Numbered from the stretch's first letter, positions 11,854-23,999 are shown. The stretch is 64,000 nucleotides of DNA from Amphirosellinia nigrospora (GCA_004123355.1 SCHM01000006.1:868001-932000), one strand, 5' to 3'. The notes: generated by a model from the letters alone, not told the origin. Program-made: numbers and translations.

Positions 11854-13822
11854 CTATCTAAGGCGCGGCTGAAAATGGAATAAAACTCTTTAATTTCCGA
11901 GGTTATGGTGCATAAATTCCGTCGTCGGTCGGCTCCAAAACTTTTAGATTCGTCATGTGCCCAAAGGGTCCGGAATACATAAGTACTTTATCTAAGCTAC
12001 AATGAAAATGGCAGCATCTATCGTTAAACTGGATGTAGAATAACCTAAGCAAGCCTAGGGGTACGAGTTAGGTCACGATAATTCGCGGATCATTGGCTCA
12101 TATCAAGGATGAGATTAGTCTGCAAAATATAATGGCATTATCATCCTCAATATTCTCCTCGATCCCTAGCAAGTATTCAATCAAACCATGATATTCATGA
12201 TGCTATGCGTGGTTGCCTATTAGCTTCTTATCTCCGATCTACTGAGAACTGGTAATAAGAGTCACCATGGCTGTAGCTCGGCCCTTCCGACCGAACCTTC
12301 TTTGGATGAGGACCTCGAATCGCGCAAGTTCTTGCCCAAACAGGGACTCATACGTACACGTGGTTAGGCAAGTTCGCATGGAAAATCAAGGTCAGGTCTA
12401 AGCTTTGGTAGTGCTGAAACCTCATAACTGGGATATTAAGAACCGAGATTGCGTCTGTTCCCTAGATCTAAACGCTGCAGAGAGACCCGAACAGGAAAAT
12501 ATGCTTCGATATTATCCATGGTGTACAGCATCAGTTTTCTTTTCACCGACGTTAGCTCCGAACCATGCCTCAGGCCAAGTGTTCCCAAACCCCGCCGGCG
12601 GTCTATAAAGGAGCCTCGTTGCCCCCGATCCTGAAGCTGGCACTTAGTCATATTCTCTACGAAGGCTAAACAACGTGCCGTATGTAACCTGGCTATTCGC
12701 TATGAGTTTCATATGTACGCATGGACAATTGACAGAAAGCAGGATTGGGCCAGTTGACATCCCCGTCTCGTAGTTCCCGCGTCGCGAACTTAACCAAGTT
12801 GGCAGGGGACAAGGAGGCCGGGAGGGCGGGGGTTCTTCCTGTGTAATTAGATGCTGTTCTTTTCACTCATCGCCAATGATGACATTACTTGTTTTAATTT
12901 TTTTAAAACACTGAGGCGACTCTGGAATTTTGAAGATGAAGGACAGCAAATATTTTTTTTTCATTTCAAGATGCACATGTCTATACTGCTTCGCTTCCGC
13001 ATATAGATAAGGGAGCTAGAGCTAGTGCTCGGGTTTGTCTGGCGGTTTTCTATTCGCCCCCAACTTTTTCCTGGGTTGAACTTTTTGACCAGAGAAGAAC
13101 GCTCTTCGGCTCGGATTGCGGATACTGTTAGTGAATTATGGCGCAGGCGCAAGGTATTTTCGAAGGCAGTTTTGCGGAAGAAGTTTGGCAATGTGTTCAG
13201 TCGGTGTGGCCATTTACATGAACCTTATGTTCAAGAAGCTGGTCGAACTTATCTCATTTCAGACGTCATAAAATAAGAGAACAGGATATTTGTCTCGAGC
13301 CATACTATGGCAATGTTTTAGTCTCGATTTTATATACACCTAACCGTAACATAGAATGTTCTTGAAACAGGCCCCGTTGGAAATGAGAAAGTATAGGATC
13401 CTGTTCTCGTCATCAAGAAATTTCTCCTCAGTCCCTGAAAGTGGCTTATTGGAAGGCGTAGGGCTACTCCGAACAATGAAACAAAATGTATGAACTTTTC
13501 AACGTCTTCATGTAAGCTGGGGTAGCTACGGAAAAGCGAAACAATGGCAACTCCCATCGTGGCTGTTCAACAATTTACATCCGTAGTTTTGAGAATGCCA
13601 GAGATGAGGGTGGTCGGGTTCGTATGGGAACGTGGATTTCCCGAACAGCGAGTCGCCACGCACGTCGGCGCTCTGAGGCCAGTTAGTGAGTGTCTCGGGA
13701 GGCGATTTTCAAAGAGGACAATGAAGTGACACTTGGAAGCAGTGAAGCAGTGAAACTGACCATCATGACCAATCACACTCGTGCGAAAACGTGGCAGCTT
13801 CGTGTCTCTCCATTGTACTCTC
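11854..13822. other. Intergenic region, no gene seen
   Basis: About 2 kb. Short frames at 12405-12651 and 12961-13557 overlap on opposite strands without family resemblance. Homopolymer A/T tracts occur around 12895-12960. Nothing else is recognisable. Confidence 0.45.
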
Positions 13823-14131
13823 TTAGTAAGTCGTGCTAACGAACACAGCCTGAGCTGCGAACGAATCTTCGACTGCAGTTGTGAACTGATGGGCCCACGT
13901 CTTGAGCTTTGTTGCCGTAGCTTTCCATTTAGAGGGTTGCGGGGTAGGAGTCGCGTCTTCGGTGACGAAAGCTGGCTTTTCGGACTCATACCAGGGATCT
14001 GGATCTCTGAATGGTGACAGTTTCTCATTGCCGTTGAATGTCACTTTATTGCGTGTCGGCAGCACATGATCCACAAAAGCTCTTCGGATGCCTCTGGTGG
14101 CTTTAGATAGAATAGAGGCCGTGCCCGTCAT
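13823..14131 (-). CDS. Small conserved-looking hypothetical protein
   Basis: Not recognised. From ATG 14131 the frame encodes 102 aa beginning MTGTASILSKATRGIRRAF and ending SFAAQAVFVSTTY. The open frame continues 216 bases further upstream without another ATG, so a longer product would need an unseen exon. The composition is natural, with a basic amphipathic N-terminus that could be a mitochondrial presequence, a Pro/Asp-rich middle (FRDPDPWYESEKP) and a charged helix near the end (KWKATATKLKTWAHQF). No transmembrane segment. Overlapping plus-strand frames look like shadows. Moderate confidence that it is a gene, none as to its role. Confidence 0.5.
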   Translation of the reverse strand: MTGTASILSKATRGIRRAFVDHVLPTRNKVTFNGNEKLSPFRDPDPWYESEKPAFVTEDATPTPQPSKWKATATKLKTWAHQFTTAVEDSFAAQAVFVSTTY

Positions 14132-15745
14132 CTTGTTGTGATGCTTTTCTAGGAGGCTGGGTTTTGCCTCTAGCGTTGTCGATGGGTGTGCAAGGGTTCT
14201 TCGTTGTCCGTGGCGGGTATTTGGCGTTATTCTCTGCTCAGCTGCTCTTTGCGCGAGGGATTGGTGTTGACTTGGCGAACCCTGTGTGCATTGGCTAGCG
14301 CCTCGCGCCGTTGGGCTGGGGATATTTCTTGTGTGCAAAAGTTTCAAGAGAAGGCCGATAAAGGGCGACAGCCCTTGTTTCGAAAGTGACGCGGTTGGCT
14401 TCTATCGGTAGTGGAAGTGGGATTGATAAAAAGTAGAAGGTAGCCCGAGTCGCGTTGGTGTTAGAGGAAATCAGTAAATATGAACGAGCTGGGAATTGTG
14501 TGAAGTACCTAAGTAGCTAGGGATATATCAATGCAGGTAGTTAAAAGGCAGGAGCCCAACAGCACTATAGGTAAAGGATATATAAATTATGGGAATGGGG
14601 CAACAGCCCAGAATTGGCGGCGGTTATTTCACCTCAGTGCCTATATATCACTATCCTTCTCTTCATCAAATCCTCTTGTTTGCTAACGTGCCTTCACTCC
14701 TCTATTGCTTATTGGTCACTCTATTTGACAGACCAGGGCTCATCCTAGCTAGGGGAACCAGCTACCATCTACGGCGGAATATGGAAATGAGTCTATTATT
14801 CCTTATTGATGATTAGTGTAAAGCGTATAATCATTAACGGGTTGCACTCATGTTAACATAATAGCCTGGATACTACTCATATCAATTCGTTCCCGCGGTT
14901 TAGCGCCGCACATGATTAAAATAAGTCAAACACAGTTTCTTATTGCATCTTCGTTACAATGACTTGGAAAACAAGTGTTCTATTTGAATATTGCTTCCGG
15001 TTTGTAGATCTGAAAAAATAATATATATGTATGTATAGGGGAAAAAAGGAAAATGAGTTGCAATATAAAAAAGAGTTTAAAATTATTTTTTGTTTGGTCA
15101 AATTATTTGGCAGCCAATCAAAATATTGTTTGCTCTGTGTGCGACGCTCTGCTGCATCCTGCTGAACTCCAGAAGCCGTTAATTATAATGCGATATGAAC
15201 TGTACGTCACCGTTCATTCTCGCCTTAGTTGACGTTCATCCAACCTGGTTTTCAATCTACTAAACGGGGAGGAGCATGACCTACCGTTCATTGCTTCACG
15301 TTCCCGAGACTCCCATCTCATCTCTCAGAGCTCTACCTCTAACCTTCTCCGTCAACAACCTCCACCAACCCAGTCCATGTACGCACTATTGTTTTATTTA
15401 TAGCACAGGCTTGGCCATATTAGGTCCTAGTCGCGGCACTTGGGACGCCACAGAAATGCATGGATCGGGCCCGATGAAAACAGGGTCCGCTGACCGAGGA
15501 TCGCAGTTTATATACCTCGATGCATACGTGTAAATGACACTTGCCAAGAAGCCAAAGCAGGCCAAGCATTGACAGACGGACAATCAGGTGACTGAACTTA
15601 ACCTCGTCTATGTCCACTTAGGCAAAAGCAGCTTCTCTTGTTTCAAATCGATGTTTCTGCAATACATAACCCTCTTTGTCAGAGTCGCCGATGAAACTGG
15701 GTAGTTAGTTGAACAGGTAAATGATTCCTCATCGCCCAACAAGCC
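14132..15745. other. Intergenic region, no gene seen
   Basis: About 1.6 kb. It holds TATA-rich stretches (near 14575-14590 and 15019-15035) and A/T-rich DNA around 15000-15110, but no frame I can support. The right-hand end must contain the promoter of the next gene. Confidence 0.45.
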
Positions 15746-16600
15746 ATGAGGGCAGAACAAGTCTCAGCAAGTTCAAGCTTCGAGTTTCTTGACTACCGAC
15801 ACGGGGTAAAATCTCCATTTACTGAAGATCATGGTTTACGCGTCACGAATAATGCTTTCTGGAGCTACTGCGGCCCCTCCTCACAGATAGCGACGACCTA
15901 CCGCCGAATTTCCACGAATGGACCTCTGCTGCCTTATCGAGTTCCCTACTCACGAAGTTGATGCCCTTCCTGGAATTCGTCAACGAGACCCTCAGAAAAC
16001 ATGAGCTTGACCACTACTGGTTGACGATTCGCGCCACGAAGGCGACGAGCGAATTCGACAAGCCCCGGTGGCACACGGACGACGTTTTTTTCAGTGCCCG
16101 CGGTGGAGGACTGAGAGCGATACCGCGCGAAGATGACGGCGACAGGCAGTTGGACCTACAAACGGACTGGAAGCTTTGTACTACGTTGCTAGGCCCTCGA
16201 CTATGTTCATCCCTACCGAGCGCCAAGCCGAAGCACGTAAGACGCAGCGGGATACGAGGAAAAGCCTAGCGACGGACCATGACTGCACTTCCATTCGCTG
16301 TATTGCATGCGCCGCCACATCCGATGCCGTTAGAGAGAAGCTCGCGACTCAATTGAAGCCTATGGGCACGATGCAGGCCACCCCAGGCGAGTGCGTGTTC
16401 TTCCGTATCGGCCAGGAGAGGGTGCAGTCCATTCGGAGCCTTGTATGAGTGGTGGCGATCGGATTTTCATTAATGTTGTACCCGGCAGAAAAGACGAGCT
16501 CAAAAATTTGATGACCAAATGGGGAATGAGTTTCCCAAGGTCATGGTGGCTTGCGCCAAACGTCTCCAGGGGTCGTGAGACTAGTTTATGGAAATACTGA
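15746..16600 (+). CDS. Putative 2-oxoglutarate/Fe(II) oxygenase-like protein
   Basis: Protein of about 285 aa from ATG 15746 (MRAEQVSASSSFEFLDYR) to the TGA at 16598. It is read in four frames, each step minus one (near 15855, 16195 and 16415), with coherent sequence on both sides of every step, so one gene with missing bases. Two motifs stand out: RWHTDDVFF near 16065-16090 (an HxD pair) and AVHSEPCMSGGDRIFINVV near 16421-16475, where Arg lies ten residues after His (HX10R). In this order they match the iron ligands and 2-oxoglutarate anchor of the double-stranded beta-helix oxygenases. Between them lies a Cys/Ala-rich insert (CTSIRCIACAATSDAV). I cannot name the family. It ends 470 bp from the O-methyltransferase and may belong to the same pathway, which is inference. 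Confidence 0.6.
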
Positions 16601-17070
16601 CCACGCACCCTCAGAGTCACTGGACGCGCATTCTGCTTATCCTCATTGATTTGGTTACATCTCGGCCAGTTTTTGGATATAAATTGCCATCATACTCCTC
16701 TGTATTCAATGTATTCTGATGAGGCTTACCAAGCCGTTCTCACACATATATATCGCCGCCGCCTCGAGTCGGACCCAAAGCACAGTATACGCATTATGAT
16801 TATTTTGACGTCAACTATAGTCCGAATGGTATCATTATTCGAAGTCACAACTTGTAAGGAAATGAGGAGTTGTCGTTAAGTATAGATACCATGGCTTACG
16901 TCATAGTCTGGGCAATCAACACAGAAGTTCAGGGGTCATGGCAACGCCGTTGACCCTATCACCATTACAGTTGTAGTCATATCGATATCTGTTATCGGTC
17001 CCTCAGCACAGCTCTATATGTATCTCTCGTTTGCCTCCCAAATCGCGTATAGCAAAAGACAATCCAGCTG

Positions 17071-18083
17071 TTACCTCCCAAAGAACTGCGAGGACCCTGT
17101 TACGCTCCTATGTTTTTTATCTGATGTTACCTCATTTTCAATAGCTACACATCGTGTCACCTCAACCGCATCCTGGCCAAAATTAGCCCACGTTGGAAGA
17201 CAAAGGAAACGTGAACGTACAAGCGCACCACTCGGTTCCAGCCTTCAACAAGCCGGCTTTCGTATACCAGATTTGGATTGCCTCTCAGCCCCGACTTAGC
17301 CATTAGCGCGGCATCTCCTCTCTTCTTCCCAACGGAACTTCTGACATATTCGAGGTATGGCGGGTTTCCTGGGTTGATGACTAAAAACAACTGCGCATGA
17401 GCGGACGGAGCGAATAGAATTATTGCGACTCACCATTGTCTGCAGCCAATATGGTGTCGATGCTAATTAATCCAAGTTCTTCGCAGAGCTTTAGGTCATC
17501 GGTATATAACGGCTTGTGGTGATCCAGAAAGAGTAGATCAATCTGTAGCAAAATACCATCTGCATGCAACTGCCTCAGTGAGTCAGAGCTTGAACCAGAA
17601 ATAACCTGGACAACATCGCCGAGTCCTGCTAGGTCGACAAGCTGTGTGATGACTTTTCCAAACTCGTTGTGTTTCTCTAGGCTGTAATAAACGGCACCTC
17701 CCCCTCCCGTAGTGCCGTGGCAAACGCAATCGCCGAATAGCCAACATACCCGCCGAGCTCGACCATCACCTGGGGCTTCCGGGCCTTGATCAGGTCCACG
17801 ACAGTCTTGGACTTGAACTCGCCAATGTTCATCAGATATTTTTGGGTGCGGCCGAACTCGTCAATCGCATCAAGAACTTTTTGCGGGTTCCCTTTGAATT
17901 GGTCTACATCGGGATGACCGAGGACGAATTGTAAGAGCTCGAGCTCACGGCCATCGTCAAACTACCAGAGATTTCGGTTAGAATTACAATTGATATTGGA
18001 TGCAATTATGTCGTACTGACATACACGTCTTCCTTTGGCAGATACGTCACTCCTTGAAATGACTCTCCCAGTGAGGCTTCCAT
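17071..18083 (-). CDS. Catechol-type O-methyltransferase of mycosporine cluster
   Basis: SAM-dependent O-methyltransferase, COMT family. Exons (minus): 18083-18021, 17961-17434, 17380-17229 and 17172-17071; the last intron is less certain and a read-through version is possible. The SAM-binding glycine loop is MVELGGYVGYSAIAFA, metal-binding acidic residues lie in LLFLDHHKPLYTDD and AADNVINPGNPPYLEY, and the C-terminus carries DAVEVTRC, all typical of fungal COMT-like enzymes. One base is missing in the G-rich stretch near 17698-17706 (ATALR to GGGGAVYYSLEKHN). It is transcribed divergently from the cyclase gene over a 777-bp shared promoter. In mycosporine synthesis this enzyme would methylate desmethyl-4-deoxygadusol to 4-deoxygadusol. 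The role rests on neighbours plus family. Confidence 0.9.
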
Positions 18084-18860
18084 AACTCACAGGGTGGTTA
18101 TGTGCAAAATCAGGTATCTTTCGGTCGGCAAACAATTAATCTTGTATAAATCGAAATAAGCAATAGTTTTCATATTTCATATTCAAAGAACACTCTTAAG
18201 GTAGTTGTCATAGTATTATGATCTCACTTTTATCTCAGTCAGCGCTGGGAACGTCATGTGTCATCGTTGGGATACGCCACTTTTAAACTTTCCCGCTAGG
18301 CTAGCTTGGTTGTTTTCGCCTCCTTGTCCCTTATTATCGTGGCGAAGAGAGTACGGATCGGGAAATACCAGGTTATGGCATTTCGATAGATTCGATCCAA
18401 AATCTCGATCTGTGTAATGCTATGATTCCCCAATCGCCGGCTAGATCCGTGTCTCAAATACCCCTCTGACGTGAAAGAGAGAAATGTTTGATGAGTCAGC
18501 GGCTGCTTCTGATCGAATACTTTAACATCTAGGCCCGGTTCCGTTGAGACACAGAATTTCTTCCGTAGATCGGGAATTCGGAGTCAAGTGGAATTGGTTT
18601 CGGAACATGCCAATTGAATGCTCTCTTGGCAGTCATACCGCCAACCTCGTCGAAAGATGTCACGGTGTTGGCGAGCTGGTCACGACGGCATGCGTTTTAC
18701 AAAACCGATGTCTTTTAATGGCGACCAGCCGACAAAATTCGCATCTTATCCATGCTCGATAAATTAGAACCCATCTTCTTGATTAGCACGGGGTGATCTC
18801 TACCTCATTTGCAAATCGATCGTTCATTTCAAGCCTGCGCGCCCTCTTTATACCCTCACT
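18084..18860. promoter_or_regulatory. Shared divergent promoter of O-methyltransferase and cyclase
   Basis: A 777-bp gap between the divergent ATGs at 18083 (minus) and 18861 (plus), the expected site of common control for the pair. A TATA-like CTTTATACCC lies about 15 bases before the cyclase ATG. I see no motif that I can assign to a named regulator. Confidence 0.55.
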
Positions 18861-20566
18861 ATGTCGGATCTCAAAGCAAAGATCCGTGAGACCAAAACCG
18901 GCTTCCATGTCGAAGGTTATGAGAAGATTGAATATGACTTCGCCTTTGTGGACGGCGTCTTTGACATCGCCAATCCCGACCTGGCAAACTGCTACAAGAA
19001 ATGGGGTAGAGTTCTTGCCGTAACAGACAAAAATGTCTACGCCCTGTATGGCCGAAAGATGGAAGAGTACTTTAAACACTTCGATTTAGCCTTGAAAGTC
19101 CACCAGACCTCAATTGGAGAGAAGGCAAAGACGGTCGAAACATTCCTGAGTATCTGCGACTCGATGACTGATTTTGGTATCATTCGAAAGGCAAGCGTCT
19201 TTTTCTCTGTCGCCGCCTAAGGCTTTATATTCTAACTTTCAATAAGGAACCCGTACTCGTTGTTGGAGGGGTCTGGTTACTGATGTAGCTGGGTATGTCA
19301 TGCCTTTTATTCAGTGTCAAGCCCATGATGGCGACTTACATCGACCATTAGATTTGCCTGTGCTGCCTACCGTCGCAACACGAACTTCATTCGGGTCCCA
19401 ACTACAGTTATTGGCCTCATTGACGCGAGCGTCAGCATCAAGGTGGCTGTAAACTACGGCCACTATAAGAACCGGCTAGGAGCGTACCATGCCCCTTACA
19501 CACCTTTCTCGACTTCGGTTTTCTACGGACCCTTCCCATTTCCCAAGTTCGCAATGGGTTTGCAGAACTGATCAAGATATCTTCGTGCGCTCATTTGGAA
19601 GTGTTTAACCTACTTGACAAGTACTGCGAACAGTTGATCCAAACCAAATTTGGACGCAATGAGGGATCTTCGACAGAGATTCGTAAAGCTGCAGACATCG
19701 TTAGCTTCCTCCGATTTCCAGTTGATTTACTACCTACTGACATTGAGTAAGATCAATCGTGAGGGTATTTACGAGATGCTGAAGCTTGAAACCCCAACCT
19801 ACACGAGATTGGGCTTGATCGAGTCATTGCGTATGGTCACACGTGAGTTTCTGGATGCACACCTGCTAACCCACAACTCTAACTCGTTTTAATTCACAGA
19901 TGGTCGCCGTTACATGAATTAGTACCCGAGACGCCTCTCCGGCACGGCCACGCTATCTCAATCGACATGGCGTATTCTGCCACGTTGGCGAACCAACGTA
20001 GTCTACTTTCGGATGACGAACACCGTCGCCTTCTAAACCTATTCTCAATGGCAGGGCTCTCTATCGACCACCCACAATTTGACGAGCAAGTACTCGAGAA
20101 AGGCACTGCTGCCATCTTGAAGACCCGGGACGGGCTGCTACGTCTGGCTGTTCCAAGCCCACTCGGGTCCTGCACATTTATCAATGACGCCGGGCTGCAA
20201 GAGCTGAAAGAAGCTCTGCGCAAGCATAAACTATTAGCCAAGGCGTATCCTCGTGAGGGCGCAGGGATCGAGGCATACGTAGATAGTAGTGACACCGGGT
20301 ACACGGACTTGGCCGCCGAGAATATGAGCATCAACAAAACTTTGAAGATGGCAGGGGTAAAGAGGCCTATCGGCATTCAGGATGGAAATACCAAGACTAA
20401 GATTGCCCGCAAGGGTCTCGTCGATGGGCATTGCGGGGATGGCCCAGTAGCCCTATCAACAGCACCAGCGATGGAATCAAGGCTCAGGCTTAAAGCATTT
20501 GTTGAGAACGTGGGCGTCTCAAGGGTATGGAATCGTAAGATTACGCAAGCCTCTAGATATTCGTAG
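18861..20566 (+). CDS. Desmethyl-4-deoxygadusol synthase-type sugar-phosphate cyclase
   Basis: Member of the dehydroquinate-synthase-like sugar-phosphate cyclases that turns sedoheptulose 7-phosphate into the gadusol core. Exons 18861-19190, 19247-19292, 19352-19699, 19752-19842 and 19900-20566. The first intron has GC-AG ends, the others GT-AG. The NAD-binding stretch reads EPVLVVGGG...[17 protein letters not shown]. The active-site region [40 protein letters not shown] is split here over two motifs: [11 protein letters not shown], where dehydroquinate synthases have SSVGGKTAVN, and [10 protein letters not shown]. The IKVAVN form points to the DDGS class. The metal-binding histidines lie in YGHTWSPLHE and [11 protein letters not shown]. 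One base is missing near 19267, 19507 and 19795. The C-terminal tail after SDTGYTD is unconserved. Strong call for the superfamily, good for the class. Confidence 0.92.
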
Positions 20567-21105
20567 GTACATTAATTTACCATCAAAGCCTGAAAATGTC
20601 TCGGATTCCGGAGATAAGTAGCCGTGATATTTCCACCTCATTCCCAAATTCAACTAGAACGTGTTACTGACCATGTGCTCTGTGATGCAACCTCTCCGAT
20701 TTTCCACTCCATCCCATTCCAATTACTGATCAGTTGCAAATAATTCATCATATTTGGTATGTCAAATTTAAACGCGCAGCAGGTAGTGGTAAGGCCTTCA
20801 ATATACGGATCCAGAGCACATATCATCCGTAACCGCCATGATTCTCTAAAATTGATGTCTCTAAAATTGGTATGGCCTCAATTACCAGACGTTGGTGATA
20901 ATCAACGTCCATTCTACCCTCTGATTGTCCTGCCAACGACAGCATGCTAACAGTCTGTAAGTTTTGAGGCTTGAGGGGGCTATATCACAAAATGTAGTCG
21001 TCGCAAGAATTTTTTTTAGTTTTACAAACCTACATTATAACACACTCGCAGTACAATAGCCTTTACCATCACCCCTACGTATATCTTGCCATATATGTAG
21101 TACCC
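20567..21105. other. Intergenic region of the mycosporine block
   Basis: 539 bp between cyclase and ATP-grasp genes, both on the plus strand. It holds the presumed ATP-grasp promoter, with an A/T-rich stretch at 21009-21050. No coding frame is supported. Confidence 0.5.
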
Positions 21106-22632
21106 ATGTCAATGAAGGAAATGGCCACTCGTAATGACGCGGCCAGGTGCTTCGGCCTGGTTTTTTAAGTCTCTTCGTCTCTCCAGTATCCCTTGTCGTC
21201 CTCTGTTTCGCTACGCTGAAGCATGCTATTACGTCAAGATTCAGGTCGCCACAACATACTTTTCAAAATGGCGCGCGACGAACTATCCTCGTTACGGGGG
21301 TCGGGATGGCGAAAGGGCTGACGTTGGCTCGAGCGTTTCATCTTTCTGGACATCGCGTTATAGGCGCCGACTTCGAAGACGGCGTTATCCCTGTTCAGGC
21401 CGGTTTTCGAAAAGTCTATCGCGTTTCCACAGGCTTCCGAGGCCGTGCAGCCCTAGCCAGTCTAAGGCGTACACTAAAACTCTGGTGCAGATAATCAAGG
21501 ACGAAAGGATCGATCTTTGGGTGTCGTGTTCAGGTGTCGCAACCACGATCGAGGATGCGCAAGCTAAGGAGGCTATCGAAGAGCGCACTTCCTGCAAATG
21601 CATACAATTCGATACCGCCACTACATCAATGCTGCATGAGAAAAACACGTTTATGCGCGTGTGTGCGGAACGGCAGCTCCCAATCCCTGATACCCACGAG
21701 GTCACGTCCCGAGATGAGGTACTGCTCATCCTCTCCTCTTCGGCAGTAATGTACCCTGGAAGAAAATACATCCTCAAACCTGTCGGCATGGACGACGTGA
21801 ACCGGGGGGACATGACGCTTCTGCCCCTCTCTACTTACCGCACGACCTGGGAGCATGTTTCCCGGCTTTACATCACAAACTCAACCCCCTGGATTCTGCA
21901 GCAATTCATCCCGGTGGCGAGGAATATTGCACGCATGCTCTCATCGTGCGTGGGAAGCTGAAATGCTTCATTGCGTGTCCCAGTTCTGAAATGCTGATGC
22001 ATTACGCGCCCCTTCCGCCAGATGGTGCGCTCTGGCGCGCAATGCGGGACTTCACCGTTGGGTTCCTAGAACGCTCCCCGGACGCTAGCAGTATGACCGG
22101 ACATTTAAGTTTCGACTTCATGGTGGATTCCGGCGTTACGAGAGAAAAGGCGGAAGGCCTTGGAAAGAGTATCTATGCGATTGAGTGTAACCCCCGCGCA
22201 CACACGGCCGTGGTCTTGTTTGGACAGGAGGGCCCAGAGATGGAGGATATGGTCCGGGCCTACCTATCCGCAATTGAGAGGCCTACCAAGGCAGTCTACG
22301 AGCAGATAGCAGCAAGAGGAGAGATCTTGGTTACGCCATCTGCCGCTCTCCGGCCTCGATATTGGCTCGGGCACGACCTGGTCTCCCTTGTTATCCAACC
22401 ACTCCTCCGTCTAGGTGAGAAATCAATAGGGTGCAGAGAAGTCTCGAAGTCGAGCACGATTTTTCTAAGGCATCTAATGAGCTGGAAAGAGGGAAGCTTT
22501 GAGACATGGGATCCTTTGCCGGCTCTCATTCTCTATCATGTATGTTGGCCCCTGACTATACTACTGGCTTGGTGGCGAGGACGACGCTGGAGTAGGATTA
22601 ATGTCAGCACCACCAAGGTGTTCACTTATTAA
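21106..22632 (+). CDS. ATP-grasp ligase, MysC-like, membrane-anchored
   Basis: ATP-grasp enzyme expected to join an amino acid to 4-deoxygadusol, giving mycosporine-glycine or a related mycosporine. A single exon of about 508 aa from ATG 21106 (MSMKEMATRND). An N-terminal membrane helix (SPVSLVVLCFATLKHA) precedes the preATP-grasp Rossmann-like start ILVTGVGMAKGLTLARAFHLSGH. The ATP-grasp core shows LWVSCSGVATTIEDAQ, KYILKPVGMDDVNRGDM (ATP lysine), LSFDFMVD and ECNPRAHTAV (Mg ligands Glu and Asn). A second hydrophobic stretch, LILYHVCWPLTILLAWW, lies near the C-terminus. Three one-base losses shift the frame (near 21165, 21390 and 21912), each minus one. It follows the cyclase in the same direction. 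Family firm; substrate inferred from context. Confidence 0.9.
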
Positions 22633-23999
22633 CTTGTACTTATTATATTCTTAATAGCATCTAATTTTAATGACACCATATCATGACGGCAACGAGTCTA
22701 GTGCTTCGAATACCAACTACTGGTTTTGATGGCGAAGCCAACATCCTACCTTGCCAACCTTCAGGGGGGGTGTCCGAAATGATTAACAACCGATAATGGG
22801 CAAAATCAGGTACCAATACTATATTGCCCAGTGGAATAAAACTATATGTATCTTTACTTGGTCTTGCTTCCTTGGCACCAAGCCATTATATGACCTCCTT
22901 AACTTTACAGTGGCGGCTCAGAGGGGGCCAGTTCCGCCACTTATATTCTTAGTAGTAGGTATAATATAATTATCATAGATTTGATCTTTTTAAGAATAAC
23001 TTAGTCATGATCTTCCAATCTATAATTGGTTCAAGCTGTCAACCTTCAATATGTGGACGCATGTAGCTGGGACTGAAACTAAAGCTCTTGCAGTGATGCA
23101 GTTTGATAAGTTTTTTTTAGAAACCCAAATTTTACCCTTCTAAATTAAAATTTCTTGATGCTTCTCTGAGGACCCCTAGAGTAGGCCAACTCGGTTTGTT
23201 TTCTTCGCAAGCACTGACGGAGTTACTTCAGGCTGCTCGACCGGCTAGTCCTGTACCGAAATTTTCTTGGTCTACATTTGCAGAATCAAGGCCCGACATT
23301 AAGTTATCAAAGTAATTGTAGCGCTGGTTTGTCTACGAAGGATCAAATGCTCCGAGTCGGCCTTACACAGCGTGTGTTGCGTTCGATTCCTGATCCAAAG
23401 CCATCAAGTTTTAAAATTGGTAGTCTAATGTAGGCATGGCGTACGTAGGCGCCAGGTTTGGCCATTCGCCCGTGGTACGCATTTAGAACCGATTCAAGGT
23501 TTAACACGGCATCGGTATCATCTAGAAATATAGACCTTGAATTTAAGTTCAATCTATTTTTGATGTGCCTCGGGGGGTCGCCCTCTCTTCTCACCAATCC
23601 TGGAGGATAAGTGTTGTTCTTTCCTCGATAGCAGAGGAACAGGCACTATATAGTATAGTATAATCTATACGAACGTGTAGGTAAATCCACCCTTTTCGCC
23701 CTTTCGTTGTCCTCCTGACTGTACTAACTATCATAAGAAGAGCAGTCATCAGACCATGCGTGGCCACTTGCTTTTGGTGATTGAACTATTTTCCTCGAAT
23801 TAACACAGTTAGTACCAAATTTCTTTTTCATATTTTCATAAAACTAGCATCTCCCTTCGGGAGAACAACGAATTTCCAGCCCCCCCGATCTCATCCAACC
23901 GCTGGCAACTGCGTTCTCGGGGAGTAGCACGCAAGTTAACTATGAAATTTAAAAGGTTTTTCGCGGCATTGAATGCCGCGAGGTTAAGGTGAATGACCA
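22633..23999. other. Intergenic region, no gene seen
   Basis: About 1.4 kb right of the mycosporine block. A/T-leaning, with only short frames such as 23343-23597 on the minus strand that show no family resemblance. It may mark the right border of the cluster. Confidence 0.45.
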
